A stretch of 49,427 nucleotides of DNA. Origin: JAAYJR01 sp964495655 (GTDB taxonomy: Bacteria > Bacteroidota > Bacteroidia > Bacteroidales > Prolixibacteraceae). Location of the stretch: the NCBI GenBank assembly GCA_964495655.1, contig CAZBWK010000015.1:1-49427 (forward strand), given 5' to 3'. The notes under the pieces are model-generated. The model did not search any database. It saw only the letters and a program-made list of their open reading frames with translations, and was not told the origin of the DNA. Position numbers and translations under genes: made by a program. Positions 23,791 to 31,532 of this stretch are shown piece by piece (the first letter of the stretch is position 1; every line of letters begins with the position of its first letter).

Positions 23791-24753
23791 GTGATCAAAG
23801 AAATAACACTACAAGAACTTAATCCTGAAAAATTTATAAGTGAGAGGACTGAAGATATTCAGGAAGCTGTGGGCGACGGCATTGCTATCAATGCACTGTC
23901 GGGTGGCGTCGACTCGTCGGTTGTTACCATGCTGGGGCACCTTGCCCTGGGCAGCCGGCTAAGGACTGTCTTTGTCGAGAATGGCCTTATGAGGGAAGGC
24001 GAGGCAGAACAGGTTTACGGACTCTTTAAGAAGCTCGGGGTTGAGGTGGAGATCGTTGACGCACGTAAAGAATTTTTTGATGCACTGAAGGGGATCACCG
24101 ATCCGGAGGAGAAGCGTGAAGCTATAACACAAACCTTCTATCGCAATGTCTTTGGCAGGATTGTCAGGGAGAGCGGCGCCAGATATCTTCTCCAGGGGAC
24201 TATCCTTACTGATGTGGATGAAACCGTAGCCGGGATCAAGAGACAGCATAATGTGTTTGAGCAGCTGGGTATTGATCCTCACGAAGCATTCGGATATAAG
24301 ATCATTGAACCTCTCATCAGGCTCAGAAAAGCGGGTGTGAGAAAGGTTGGAGAAGCTGTCGGTCTGCCTGTCACTCTCTTTGACAGGATACCTTTTCCGG
24401 GGCCTGCACTGGCTGCACGTATTATTGGTGAGGTTACTCCCGGCCGTGTAAATACCGTGCGTAAGGCAACTGTTGTTGTGGAAAGGTTGCTGAAGGACAG
24501 TGGCGCTTTTCAGTACCTTGCAATCCTGCATGAAGACCGGGTTACAGGGATACGCGACGGTAAGAGAGAGTTCGGTCAGCAGATAGAGGTGCGTTGCTGG
24601 GACAGTAAAGATGCAAGGACAGCGAGGCCTGTGAGGCTCTCTTTTAAACTGCTGGAACAGATGGCTGAAGAGATATTAAGTGCAGTGCCGGATGTTGTTA
24701 GCGTTACCTATAATTTAGCAACTAAGCCTCCTTCAACTATTGAAGCTATCTGA
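23791..24753 (+). CDS. Stand-alone GMP-synthetase-type ATP pyrophosphatase
   Basis: The 320-residue protein is the ATP-pyrophosphatase plus dimerisation part of GMP synthetase, without the N-terminal glutamine amidotransferase domain that bacterial GuaA carries. It shows the PP-loop SGGVDSS (37-43), then VFVENGLMREGEAEQV, QGTILTDV, RIPFPGPALAARIIGEV (the conserved PFPGPGL loop) and the C-terminal KPPSTIEAI. This separate-subunit form is usual in archaea; in Bacteroidota it is probably a paralogue of a fused GuaA elsewhere. It could use free ammonia or a partner amidotransferase, none of which is nearby. The start is a GTG at 23791, the only good choice. It lies directly behind the tRNA-Arg terminator, so its expression may be controlled by read-through. 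Family firm; exact substrate uncertain. Confidence 0.8.
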   Translation: MIKEITLQELNPEKFISERTEDIQEAVGDGIAINALSGGVDSSVVTMLGHLALGSRLRTVFVENGLMREGEAEQVYGLFKKLGVEVEIVDARKEFFDALKGITDPEEKREAITQTFYRNVFGRIVRESGARYLLQGTILTDVDETVAGIKRQHNVFEQLGIDPHEAFGYKIIEPLIRLRKAGVRKVGEAVGLPVTLFDRIPFPGPALAARIIGEVTPGRVNTVRKATVVVERLLKDSGAFQYLAILHEDRVTGIRDGKREFGQQIEVRCWDSKDARTARPVRLSFKLLEQMAEEILSAVPDVVSVTYNLATKPPSTIEAI

Positions 24754-24806
24754 CGGTTTATCGGGACAGCCTATATGATACTTTTGAAAATCATTAATTT
24801 AATCAT

Positions 24807-26012
24807 ATGGATAAGAACAAAATTTCGCGTCGTAATTTTATTGCCCAAAATGCAGCACTGGCGGGCACTGCGTTGGTAAGTACGGCATTTATATCCGCAG
24901 GGATGTCATCTAAAAAGATCCGCATAGGTATCGTCGGGGGCAGGTTTGGAAGTACATTTCAGTGGCATGAGCACCCTGACTGTGTTGTGGAGGCTGTAAG
25001 TGACCTGCGACAGGACAGAAGGGATCATCTTATGAAGACCTATAAGTGTAATAAGTCATATCCTTCGCTGGAGGAGATGGTGAAAGATAAGAATATTGAT
25101 GCCATTGGTGTTTTTACCGGGGCTCCTGACCATGTGAAGCACACTATAGAGTGTATGAAGCACGGGAAGCATGTTCTCTGCGCTGTCCCTGCCTGCCTTA
25201 CCCTCGATGAGGCTGAACAGCTGTCGGAGGCAGTGAAAAAATACGGATTGACATATATGATGGCCGAGACGGGCTATTATCAACAGCATACCATATCTGC
25301 ACGAAAGATGTTCCGTAATGGCGAATTTGGTGATCTTTATTATGTTGAGTCTGAGTATCAGCACGACGGACTTGAAAATTTATATTTTGAGAATGGACAA
25401 AAGACCTGGCGTTACGGTATGGCTCCTATGCTCTATCCTACTCACAGTACTTCGCTGCTCACCGGTGTGACAGGAGAGAGGCTTACTGAAGTTGTTTGTC
25501 AGGGTTGGGGTGATGACGCCCAATGCCTTAAGGATAATGTCTATAATAATCCCTTCTGGAATGAGTGTGCTTTTTTTAAGACCGACAGGGGTACTTCTTT
25601 CAGGGTTAATATTTGGTGGAAAGGCGCTCACCTGGGAGGGGAGCGGGCTAACTGGATAGGAACAAGGATGAGTTTCTATGCTGATAACGGGCGTAGTGGT
25701 CCGGCACTAGTGAAGAAGAGTGATGTGCTCGGTAAGGATGATGCCGGGTTTGTGCAGAGTGTACCCGGTCTGGAGAACTATGAGCAGCCTCAGTGGTGGA
25801 GTACAGATATGCTTCCTGAGCCTTTGCGGCATAACAGCGGCCACCACGGGTCACATACTTTTTTGACTCATGAGTTTATAGATGCGCTGGTAAATGAGCG
25901 CAAGCCTTCTGTAGATATTAATGAAGCATTGGCTTATACTGTTCCGGGGATAATTGCTCATGATTCTGCCCTGAAGGGGGGTGTGCAGTTGAAAATACCG
26001 CAATTCTCATAA
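24807..26012 (+). CDS. Exported Gfo/Idh/MocA-family oxidoreductase lacking the EKP motif
   Basis: This is a predicted NAD(P)-binding oxidoreductase or NAD-assisted glycosidase exported by the Tat route. The N-terminus KISRRNFIAQNAALAG is a twin-arginine signal. The Rossmann motif is IGIVGGRFGS (40-49), and DAIGVFTGAPDHVKH is the second conserved block. Where most family members have the catalytic E-K-P, this one reads AVP (126-128, in HVLCAVPACLT), so ordinary dehydrogenase chemistry with that lysine is not expected. The C-terminal alpha/beta domain is complete (401 residues) with many Trp and Tyr, typical of sugar binding. It is isolated from the other oxidoreductases by about 9 kb, with repeat R5 after it. 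Its substrate is unknown. Confidence 0.8.
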   Translation: MDKNKISRRNFIAQNAALAGTALVSTAFISAGMSSKKIRIGIVGGRFGSTFQWHEHPDCVVEAVSDLRQDRRDHLMKTYKCNKSYPSLEEMVKDKNIDAIGVFTGAPDHVKHTIECMKHGKHVLCAVPACLTLDEAEQLSEAVKKYGLTYMMAETGYYQQHTISARKMFRNGEFGDLYYVESEYQHDGLENLYFENGQKTWRYGMAPMLYPTHSTSLLTGVTGERLTEVVCQGWGDDAQCLKDNVYNNPFWNECAFFKTDRGTSFRVNIWWKGAHLGGERANWIGTRMSFYADNGRSGPALVKKSDVLGKDDAGFVQSVPGLENYEQPQWWSTDMLPEPLRHNSGHHGSHTFLTHEFIDALVNERKPSVDINEALAYTVPGIIAHDSALKGGVQLKIPQFS

Positions 26013-26074
26013 AACATTGTTGTTTGAGATATTAAATTTTTTAGGCAATAATTGCTATTGCTGGTGGTCTCAGG

Positions 26075-26191
26075 GTCCGTCGGTTGAAACCGACGGCAAT
26101 GGATAAGGCTCTGATAACAGCAGCCAGACTCTTCATAGCCTTATCCCTTGCCGTTCGCTTGAGCGAACGGATTGCTTGAGCGAACGGATAT
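26075..26191 (+). repeat. Intergenic REP-like element, complete (copy R5)
   Basis: The clearest full copy. Left hairpin CCGTCGGTT-GA-AACCGACGG (26077-26096), inner arm GGCAATGGATAAGGC, spacer with AACAGCAGCC...CTTCATA, inner arm GCCTTATCCCTTGCC, right hairpin (26151-26170), then a partial second copy of the right hairpin's 3' half (GCTTGAGCGAACGG). It sits between two convergent genes. Confidence 0.92.
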
Positions 26192-26203
26192 AAATGAGAT
26201 TTT

Positions 26204-26932
26204 TTATATCCACCCCCTTATCTTGTAGTAGCAGAGTGCTATATATTCCCTGGCAAATATAATCTCATATTTCAGATGATTCCAGAACTGGTACCTTATT
26301 GATATGCTGTTACCAACATCCGGAACCGGCAGCCTTCGACCCCCCAGTTCATCGTCTTTATAAGTAAAGTCCGTTTCTGCAGCATTTTCAAATGCCGGCC
26401 AGGCATTGACCTTTTCAAATCCTGCTTTTTTGAAAGAGAGGACTGCTCTCCTGCTATGTCCGGGCGAGGTAATGATAAGCAGAGGCTGTGAAATGTTTAG
26501 TTTTTCTTTGCACTTAAGTGCCTGGGCCCGTGTGTTTGTTCCTTTGTTCTCAAAGAGAATACGCCCTCTGCAGATCCCCCGGATCATCAGTTCCTGCCGG
26601 ATCAACAGGGGAGTGTCTGTGCTGTCGCTCAGACTTCCCGGCATGGCTATTATAATCCATGCTTCAGGGTATTGCCTGGCAGCTGCCGCTGTGTGCCAGC
26701 TGCGCAGGAGGTTTGACTCGCCCGGCATTCCCCCGCCGCCGAGTAAAACAATGTTGTGGGGCTGCTCCTTCAGCTCCGACTTGCTGACGCCAAGCCAGTA
26801 TATCCCCCAAAAAGGAAGGGTAGTAAAGGCAGTGACAACTGAAACTGCGAAGAAAATTCCAGATAGTAAAAAAAGGTTTCGGACTATCTTTAAAAAATAC
26901 ATATTTTTGGATCCTGTTTTTTGCTTTTTCAC
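26204..26932 (-). CDS. YdcF/ElyC-type DUF218 membrane-anchored protein
   Basis: The 242-residue protein has one N-terminal membrane segment (residues 17-38) and then the DUF218 alpha/beta fold: NIVLLGGGGMPGESNLLRSW with a glycine-rich loop, AWIIIAMPGS, LFENKGTNTRAQALKCKE with the family's E-x-x-x-x-N/T-x-E/R region, and LIITSPGHSRRAVLSF. E. coli relatives (YdcF, ElyC, SanA) act in envelope integrity; their chemistry is unclear. The frame allows a start at 26932 or at Met11 (26902); the latter would leave 68 rather than 38 bases to the divergent yebC and is compatible with the membrane segment. It is convergent with the upstream oxidoreductase, with R5 between them. Family fairly sure. Confidence 0.78.
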   Translation of the reverse strand: MKKQKTGSKNMYFLKIVRNLFLLSGIFFAVSVVTAFTTLPFWGIYWLGVSKSELKEQPHNIVLLGGGGMPGESNLLRSWHTAAAARQYPEAWIIIAMPGSLSDSTDTPLLIRQELMIRGICRGRILFENKGTNTRAQALKCKEKLNISQPLLIITSPGHSRRAVLSFKKAGFEKVNAWPAFENAAETDFTYKDDELGGRRLPVPDVGNSISIRYQFWNHLKYEIIFAREYIALCYYKIRGWI

Positions 26933-26970
26933 TGTATAAAAATAAGCTTAATCTTTTTAATAACATAAAT

Positions 26971-27681
26971 ATGGGACGAGCATTTGAATATCGCAGGGCA
27001 GCCAAGGAGAAACGTTGGGATAAAATGTCGCGCATATTTCCCAAACTTGCAAAGAAGATAACTATTGCAGCTAAGTCGGGAGGCCCTGATCCTGTCATCA
27101 ATGCAGCCCTGCGCACAGCGATATTGAATGCCAGGACTCAGAATATGCCAAAGACCAATATTGAAGCAGCCATAAAAAGAGCCGGCGGTAAGGATGCTGC
27201 TGATTATAGTGAGATTAATTACGAAGGAAAGGGACCGCACGGAGTGCTTGTCTTTGTTGAGTGCGCCACAGATAACTCCACACGGACGGTTGCCAATGTA
27301 AAGAGCTATTTTAATAAGGCGGGAGGCTCACTGGTACCTTCCGGATCGCTGGAGTTTTTATTTTCAAGAAAGGCTGTGTTTGAGTTTGAAGCAGTTGAGT
27401 CGCTCGACCCGGAAGAGCTTGAGTTGGAGCTTATTGATGCCGGACTGGAGGAGATTGAGGTGAATGACGGGATAATCTATGCTTATGCTGACTATACCGC
27501 ATTCGGAGAGATGGCGTCAGCTCTCGACAAACTAAATATCAATGTTCAGAAAGCATTGCTGAAACGTTTTCCCAATGATCCTGTTGAATTTTCAGAAGAG
27601 CAGTTGGAAGATATTGAAAAACTGCTCGATAAACTCGAAGATGATGATGATGTGCAGGCTGTTTATACTAATATAGCCTGA
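26971..27681 (+). CDS. YebC/PmpR-family protein (translation/DNA-binding factor)
   Basis: The 236-residue protein is a full-length YebC family member: N-terminal helical segment MGRAFEYRRAAKEKRWDKMS, then GGPDPVINAALRTAIL, MPKTNIEAAIKRAGG, the ECATDNSTRTVANV block and the acidic C-terminal domains. YebC proteins were first described as transcription regulators. More recent work, as I recall, ties them to ribosome rescue at proline stretches. The sequence begins MGRAFEYRR rather than the common MAGHSKW, as in the Bacteroidota branch. It is soluble. The gene starts only 38 bases from the divergent DUF218 gene; repeats R6 and R7 follow it. Confidence 0.93.
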   Translation: MGRAFEYRRAAKEKRWDKMSRIFPKLAKKITIAAKSGGPDPVINAALRTAILNARTQNMPKTNIEAAIKRAGGKDAADYSEINYEGKGPHGVLVFVECATDNSTRTVANVKSYFNKAGGSLVPSGSLEFLFSRKAVFEFEAVESLDPEELELELIDAGLEEIEVNDGIIYAYADYTAFGEMASALDKLNINVQKALLKRFPNDPVEFSEEQLEDIEKLLDKLEDDDDVQAVYTNIA

Positions 27682-27691
27682 TGAATTTGCA

Positions 27692-27790
27692 GTCCGTCGG
27701 TTGAAACCGGCGGCAAAGGATAAATCCCGGATGAGGGCAGTTAATTAGTTCATAGCCTTATCCTTTGCCGTTCGCTTCAGCGAACGGATT
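27692..27790 (+). repeat. Intergenic REP-like element, complete (copy R6)
   Basis: Left hairpin CCGTCGGTT-GA-AACCGGCGG (27694-27713, one G-T), inner arm GGCAAAGGATAAATC, spacer GGGCAGTTAATTAGTTCATA, inner arm GCCTTATCCTTTGCC and right hairpin (27768-27787). It starts 11 bases after the yebC stop. Confidence 0.88.
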
Positions 27791-27833
27791 TATATAATTT
27801 GCAGAGACAATAATAAAAGACTAATGCCCTTTG

Positions 27834-27867
27834 ATCCGTCGGTTGAAACGGACGGCAATGGATAAGA
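27834..27867 (+). repeat. Intergenic REP-like element, left half only (copy R7)
   Basis: Left hairpin CCGTCGGTT-GA-AACGGACGG (27836-27855, one mismatch) and the inner arm GGCAATGGATAAG; no right half follows. It lies 44 bases after R6 and may mark a second insertion or a partial deletion. Confidence 0.8.
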
Positions 27868-27888
27868 CAATAAATATCTTAATATATT

Positions 27889-27943
27889 GATATACAGCAA
27901 TATAATACTGTAATGTTAAAAATAGTATATGCTATTGTATATC
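27889..27943. repeat. Imperfect AT-rich inverted repeat upstream of the DUF2795 gene
   Basis: GATATACAGCAATATAATAC and AGTATATGCTATTGTATATC are imperfect reverse complements around a loop of about 14 bases. It could be an operator pair or an RNA hairpin. The gap 27682-28007 holds only R6, R7, this inverted repeat and a weak TATATTCG box at 27959-27966. Confidence 0.4.
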
Positions 27944-28007
27944 ATCTTAATTTTTTATTATATTCGCGCAATTGTAAAATCGTGTTTAACCGCTTAAATC
28001 CATTGAA

Positions 28008-28232
28008 ATGTATTGGACACTTGAGTTAGCTTCTAAACTTGAAGATGCGCCATGGCCGGCAACTAAAGATGAGCTTATCGATTATGCGATAAGATCAGGG
28101 GCACCGCTGGAGGTAATTGAGAATCTGCAGGAAATTGAGGATGCCGGCGATGAAGTTTACGAAAGCATTGAAGATATATGGCCGGATTATCCGAGTAAGG
28201 ATGATTTCTTTTTTAATGAAGATGAATATTGA
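28008..28232 (+). CDS. DUF2795-family small acidic protein
   Basis: The 74-residue acidic protein starts MYWTLELASKLEDAPWPATK and continues with ELIDYAIRSGAPLEVIENLQ, the helix-turn-helix-like core of DUF2795; the tail is mostly acidic (SKDDFFFNEDEY). Bacteroidota encode a well-conserved 73-75 residue form of this family. No function is established for it. It is soluble, single gene, with a strong terminator at 28254-28287 that also serves the convergent arginine-decarboxylase-like gene. Leader features upstream (repeats R6 and R7, an inverted repeat) are unusually dense for such a small gene. Confidence 0.82.
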   Translation: MYWTLELASKLEDAPWPATKDELIDYAIRSGAPLEVIENLQEIEDAGDEVYESIEDIWPDYPSKDDFFFNEDEY

Positions 28233-28253
28233 AAGCTTTTTTTTATAGCAGGA

Positions 28254-28287
28254 AAGAAAGGCTGTCCCGTGAAGGGCAGCCTTTCTT
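28254..28287. terminator. Bidirectional terminator between convergent genes
   Basis: AAGAAAGGCTG-T-CCC pairs with GGGCAGCCTTTCTT (14-bp stem, one bulge, loop GTGAA). It lies 21 bases after the DUF2795 stop and 5 bases from the stop of the minus-strand gene. Confidence 0.82.
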
Positions 28288-28292
28288 ATTAA

Positions 28293-29711
28293 CTATTTTT
28301 TTGTGCTGTAGCCAAGTATATTAAACATATCGTCAACTGTCTGCTCTGTACGGTAAACATAATCTATGAAATTCCCCGTTTCATCACGGTCAATGATCAC
28401 ATGCTGCGGCGAAGGTATCAGGCAGTGCTTGATGCCTCCGTAACCGCTGATCGAATCCTGGTAAGCTCCGGTATGGAAGAAGCCGAGATAGAGTGGTTCT
28501 TTTTCGCGTGAAGAATACCGGGGAAGCATTATCTGCTGGTTCAAATCTTCCGAGTTATAGTAATCTGAATGATCACAGCTTATCCCTCCTATATTTACCC
28601 TTGTGTATTCATTGTTCCATTTGTTGATAGGCAGAAGGATGAACTTTTCAAAAATGGACCAGGCATCAGGAATAGTGTTCATAAGGCTGTTATCTATTAT
28701 ATACCATAACTCTGCATCATTCTGCTGCTTCTGGTCAAGCACAGAAAAGATAGTGGCTCCGCTTTCGCCAACGGTATATTTACCAAACTCGGTATATATA
28801 TCGGGTTCTTTTACCCCGTCGGCATTGCATGCTTCTTTTATATACTTGACAATCTCCCTGATCATATATTCGTAATCATATTCAAATCCAAGGTGGTTCC
28901 TGATAGGAAATCCGCCGCCAAGATTTACGTCCTGAAGAGTAGGGCACTCCTTTTTCAGCTCAATAAATAATTTCAGTGATTTTTGAAATTCATCCCAATA
29001 ATATAGTGTGTCCTTAATTCCTGAATCAACAAAGAAGTGCAGCATGGTAAAGACTATATTCTTTTTATCCTTTATATTATTCCTGTAAAATTCAGGGATC
29101 TCCGAACCCCGGATACCAAGCCTTGAGGTATAATAAGCGCTTTGGGGCTCTTCATCTATTGCCTTTCTGATGCCTATCTGGATTTTCCTGCCGTTAGCAA
29201 CGGCCAGGATCTTTTTCAGTTCATTTTTATTATCAAGAACGATTGTGGAGTTTGTGAACCCCATGTCAAGCAGTTCAAGCATCTTTTTTATGTACAGGTC
29301 GGTTTTGTAACCATTGTGTACAAGCTTCACGGTCTTATCTAACCTGCCCTGTTTGTAAAGGTTTTGTATCAGATCGATATCGAACGATGAGGAGGTCTCA
29401 AGATTCACATCATACTGGAGGGCTTTGTTAATTACATGATGGAAATGGTTACATTTTGTACAGTAACAATAGTGGTAACTTCCCTGGTAATTGATCACTT
29501 TCATTGCCCGGCGAAAGAGGTTTCTGGCCCGTTTTATCTGATCACCGATACGTGGCAGATACATAAGCCTGAAGGGAGTGCCATACTTGTTAATTAAATA
29601 TTTAAGAGAAACTCCATAAAATGTAAGGTTGCCGTCCTGCAGGTCGAATCCTTCCTGTGGGAAATAGTAGGACTGCTCAATCAGATCAAGGTAAGTATTT
29701 TTCATTATCAA
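28293..29711 (-). CDS. Arginine-decarboxylase-family PLP enzyme (alanine-racemase-like fold III)
   Basis: This PLP-dependent decarboxylase of fold type III is annotated in Bacteroidota as arginine decarboxylase, giving agmatine for polyamine synthesis. In the 472 residues, YCTKCNHF carries the PLP lysine (Lys86). LHFFVDSG contributes a histidine. The NLGGGFPI motif is the glycine loop for the PLP phosphate, and GISCDHSDYY is the catalytic Cys-Asp motif near the C-terminus. At 472 residues it is shorter than classical SpeA (about 630) and lacks that enzyme's inserted helical domain, so ornithine or a related diamine precursor is possible. The start could be 29711 or Met3 at 29705. The substrate is not certain. 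Confidence 0.75.
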   Translation of the reverse strand: MIMKNTYLDLIEQSYYFPQEGFDLQDGNLTFYGVSLKYLINKYGTPFRLMYLPRIGDQIKRARNLFRRAMKVINYQGSYHYCYCTKCNHFHHVINKALQYDVNLETSSSFDIDLIQNLYKQGRLDKTVKLVHNGYKTDLYIKKMLELLDMGFTNSTIVLDNKNELKKILAVANGRKIQIGIRKAIDEEPQSAYYTSRLGIRGSEIPEFYRNNIKDKKNIVFTMLHFFVDSGIKDTLYYWDEFQKSLKLFIELKKECPTLQDVNLGGGFPIRNHLGFEYDYEYMIREIVKYIKEACNADGVKEPDIYTEFGKYTVGESGATIFSVLDQKQQNDAELWYIIDNSLMNTIPDAWSIFEKFILLPINKWNNEYTRVNIGGISCDHSDYYNSEDLNQQIMLPRYSSREKEPLYLGFFHTGAYQDSISGYGGIKHCLIPSPQHVIIDRDETGNFIDYVYRTEQTVDDMFNILGYSTKK

Positions 29712-29849
29712 AAACCAACATAAAAATTACAGTTAAAATTATGCCTCAAAATAAATACCTTTTTTCCAATTAAATCAATATTTATTGCTCAATTTTACGG
29801 TGGATTGTAAGTTGTCTGTAAAAGGCTGTTTAAAAATGAGTATGTTTGA

Positions 29850-29857
29850 TATATTTG
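29850..29857 (+). promoter_or_regulatory. -7 box (TATATTTG) of the ECF sigma stump
   Basis: Perfect TAnnTTTG box 29 bases before the ATG at 29886. The gap between the decarboxylase and the sulfatase (29712-30013) holds this box and the sigma remnant. Confidence 0.5.
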
Positions 29858-29885
29858 TGGAAATAAGACCGGAAAAATCCTATAT

Positions 29886-29993
29886 ATGGCTACTGAAAAA
29901 GATAAATTATCATTGATCCGGAAAAATTTCCGGGATGGCAGTAAGGAGGCTTTTGCAGCTATTTATAATTTGCATTTATATATTTTAAGGTAA
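29886..29993 (+). pseudogene. ECF sigma factor remnant (N-terminal 35 codons)
   Basis: The frame MATEKDKLSLIRKNFRDGSK, continuing EAFAAIYNLHLYILR and then a stop, matches the first helix of region 2 of Bacteroidota ECF sigma factors (an FxxGxxxAFxxIY pattern). Only about 35 of the usual 180-190 residues remain. It ends 20 bases before the sulfatase start. ECF sigmas usually precede an anti-sigma gene and SusC/SusD genes in glycan loci, so I infer that a deletion removed that section. Confidence 0.6.
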
Positions 29994-30013
29994 TTTTTTA
30001 TAAATCAAAATTA

Positions 30014-31528
30014 ATGAAACGTATCAGCAATTTTTTAATACCGGCTATCTGTTTACTATCTGCGGCATGTACAAATAAACCGGCGGAAGAACAGATTAAG
30101 CCGAATATCATTTTTATATTAAGTGATGACCTGAGTTATGGCGACCTTGGCTGTTACGGCCAGAAGAAGATTAAAACACCCAATATCGACAGACTGGCAG
30201 ATGAGGGGGTCAGGTTCACAAATGCTTATGCCGGTAACTCTGTGTGTGCCCCTTCGAGGTCATCTTTAATGGAAGGGAAACACCAGGGCCATGCGCGGGT
30301 CAGAGGAAATGCCCATGCAGGTTTCCGTGAGTCACTCAGGCCCGGCGATTATACCGTTGCCATGCTTTTAAAGGAGAATGGCTATAAAACAGGTTTGTTC
30401 GGTAAATGGGGACTGGCGGTTCATGACCAGCCCGGACTGCCGAATAATATGGGGTTTGATGAGTTCTGCGGATACCTGAACCAGCAGCAGGCTCATACCT
30501 ATTATCCGGAGTTTTTATACCATAACCGCGAACGTGTGTATTATCCTGAAAATAAATACCACTACCTGAGGGATAACTACTCAAGGGCCAGCTCTTATGA
30601 TAAGGACGGGAGAGTGATACCTAACGGACTGGAGGGTGAAGCTGAAAAGGCTAAAAATTCATTTGATGAATATTGTAAAAGATCTCTTGACTTTGTAAGG
30701 ACAAATAAGGATAATCCGTTCTTTTTATACCTGGCTTATACAATACCTCACGGACCGCTGATTGTGCCCGAACTTGGTGAATATAAGGATAAGGACTGGG
30801 GTATGCAGTATAAAGAGTGGGCCGCCATGATCACCCGGATGGATACTGAGGTTGGCAGGCTGCTGAAACTGCTTGATGAGCTGGGACTGGATGACAATAC
30901 TGTGATATTTTTTGCCTCTGACAACGGACTTTCAAGCCAGGGCTATGAGGCACGCTATCTTAATGAGAAGCCGGGTCCCACTCTGAGTGAGTTTTTTAAC
31001 CATGCACCCCCTGTAAGAGGATTAAAAGGCGGATCAAATGACGGATCTTTCCGTGTTCCGGCAATGGTGAGGTGGCCGGGGAAGGTGAATCCCGGACGGG
31101 TGAGTGATCATTTATGGGCTTTCTGGGATTTTCTGCCAACGGTTGCAGACATAATAGGAGTTGAACCTCCCGTGAAAACCGACGGGTTGTCGATACTCCC
31201 TGTTCTGACAGGTGAGGGGGATGTGCAAGAACATGAATACCTCTATTGGGAGTATGCCCAAAATCAGGCAGTCAGGATGGGTAAGTGGTTCGGACACCGC
31301 GTGAGTGGCAAGGAGGTGGAGCTGTATGACCTGGAGGCAGACCCGCAGCAAATGAATGACCTGAGCGCTGCTAATAGAGCCCTGGCAGATAAAATAGCAG
31401 AGATAATGGATGAGTCTCATACAGCGAGTGATGTATGGCCTAGCCCAGGTGAAACAAATGAGCAATTTCGAAAGAGGCTGAAGGAGGCAAATGTGCCTGA
31501 GAGGCCTAATAACCTCTCATTATACTAA
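30014..31528 (+). CDS. Sulfatase, S1 family, lipoprotein
   Basis: This hydrolase removes sulfate esters, probably from a glycan, in the periplasm or at the surface. It has a lipoprotein signal (LLSAAC, Cys19). NIIFILSDDLSYGDLG gives the metal Asp pair, and CAPSR (Cys78 to Arg82) is the C-x-P-x-R formylglycine site. GKWGL supplies a substrate-side Lys, and SDNGLSSQG gives the Asp-Asn metal ligands. Its 504 residues are normal for the family, and the C-terminal subdomain with the ADPQQMNDLS motif is intact. It needs a formylglycine-generating enzyme or anSME encoded elsewhere. It is followed after 4 bases by the esterase and preceded by an ECF sigma remnant. The exact substrate is not deducible. 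Confidence 0.93.
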   Translation: MKRISNFLIPAICLLSAACTNKPAEEQIKPNIIFILSDDLSYGDLGCYGQKKIKTPNIDRLADEGVRFTNAYAGNSVCAPSRSSLMEGKHQGHARVRGNAHAGFRESLRPGDYTVAMLLKENGYKTGLFGKWGLAVHDQPGLPNNMGFDEFCGYLNQQQAHTYYPEFLYHNRERVYYPENKYHYLRDNYSRASSYDKDGRVIPNGLEGEAEKAKNSFDEYCKRSLDFVRTNKDNPFFLYLAYTIPHGPLIVPELGEYKDKDWGMQYKEWAAMITRMDTEVGRLLKLLDELGLDDNTVIFFASDNGLSSQGYEARYLNEKPGPTLSEFFNHAPPVRGLKGGSNDGSFRVPAMVRWPGKVNPGRVSDHLWAFWDFLPTVADIIGVEPPVKTDGLSILPVLTGEGDVQEHEYLYWEYAQNQAVRMGKWFGHRVSGKEVELYDLEADPQQMNDLSAANRALADKIAEIMDESHTASDVWPSPGETNEQFRKRLKEANVPERPNNLSLY

Positions 31529-31532
31529 ACCA

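Noticed and set aside
31491..31532. A 14-residue N-terminal extension of the esterase
   Set aside because: It lies in the sulfatase 3' end, and the signal peptide starts at Met15 (31533).
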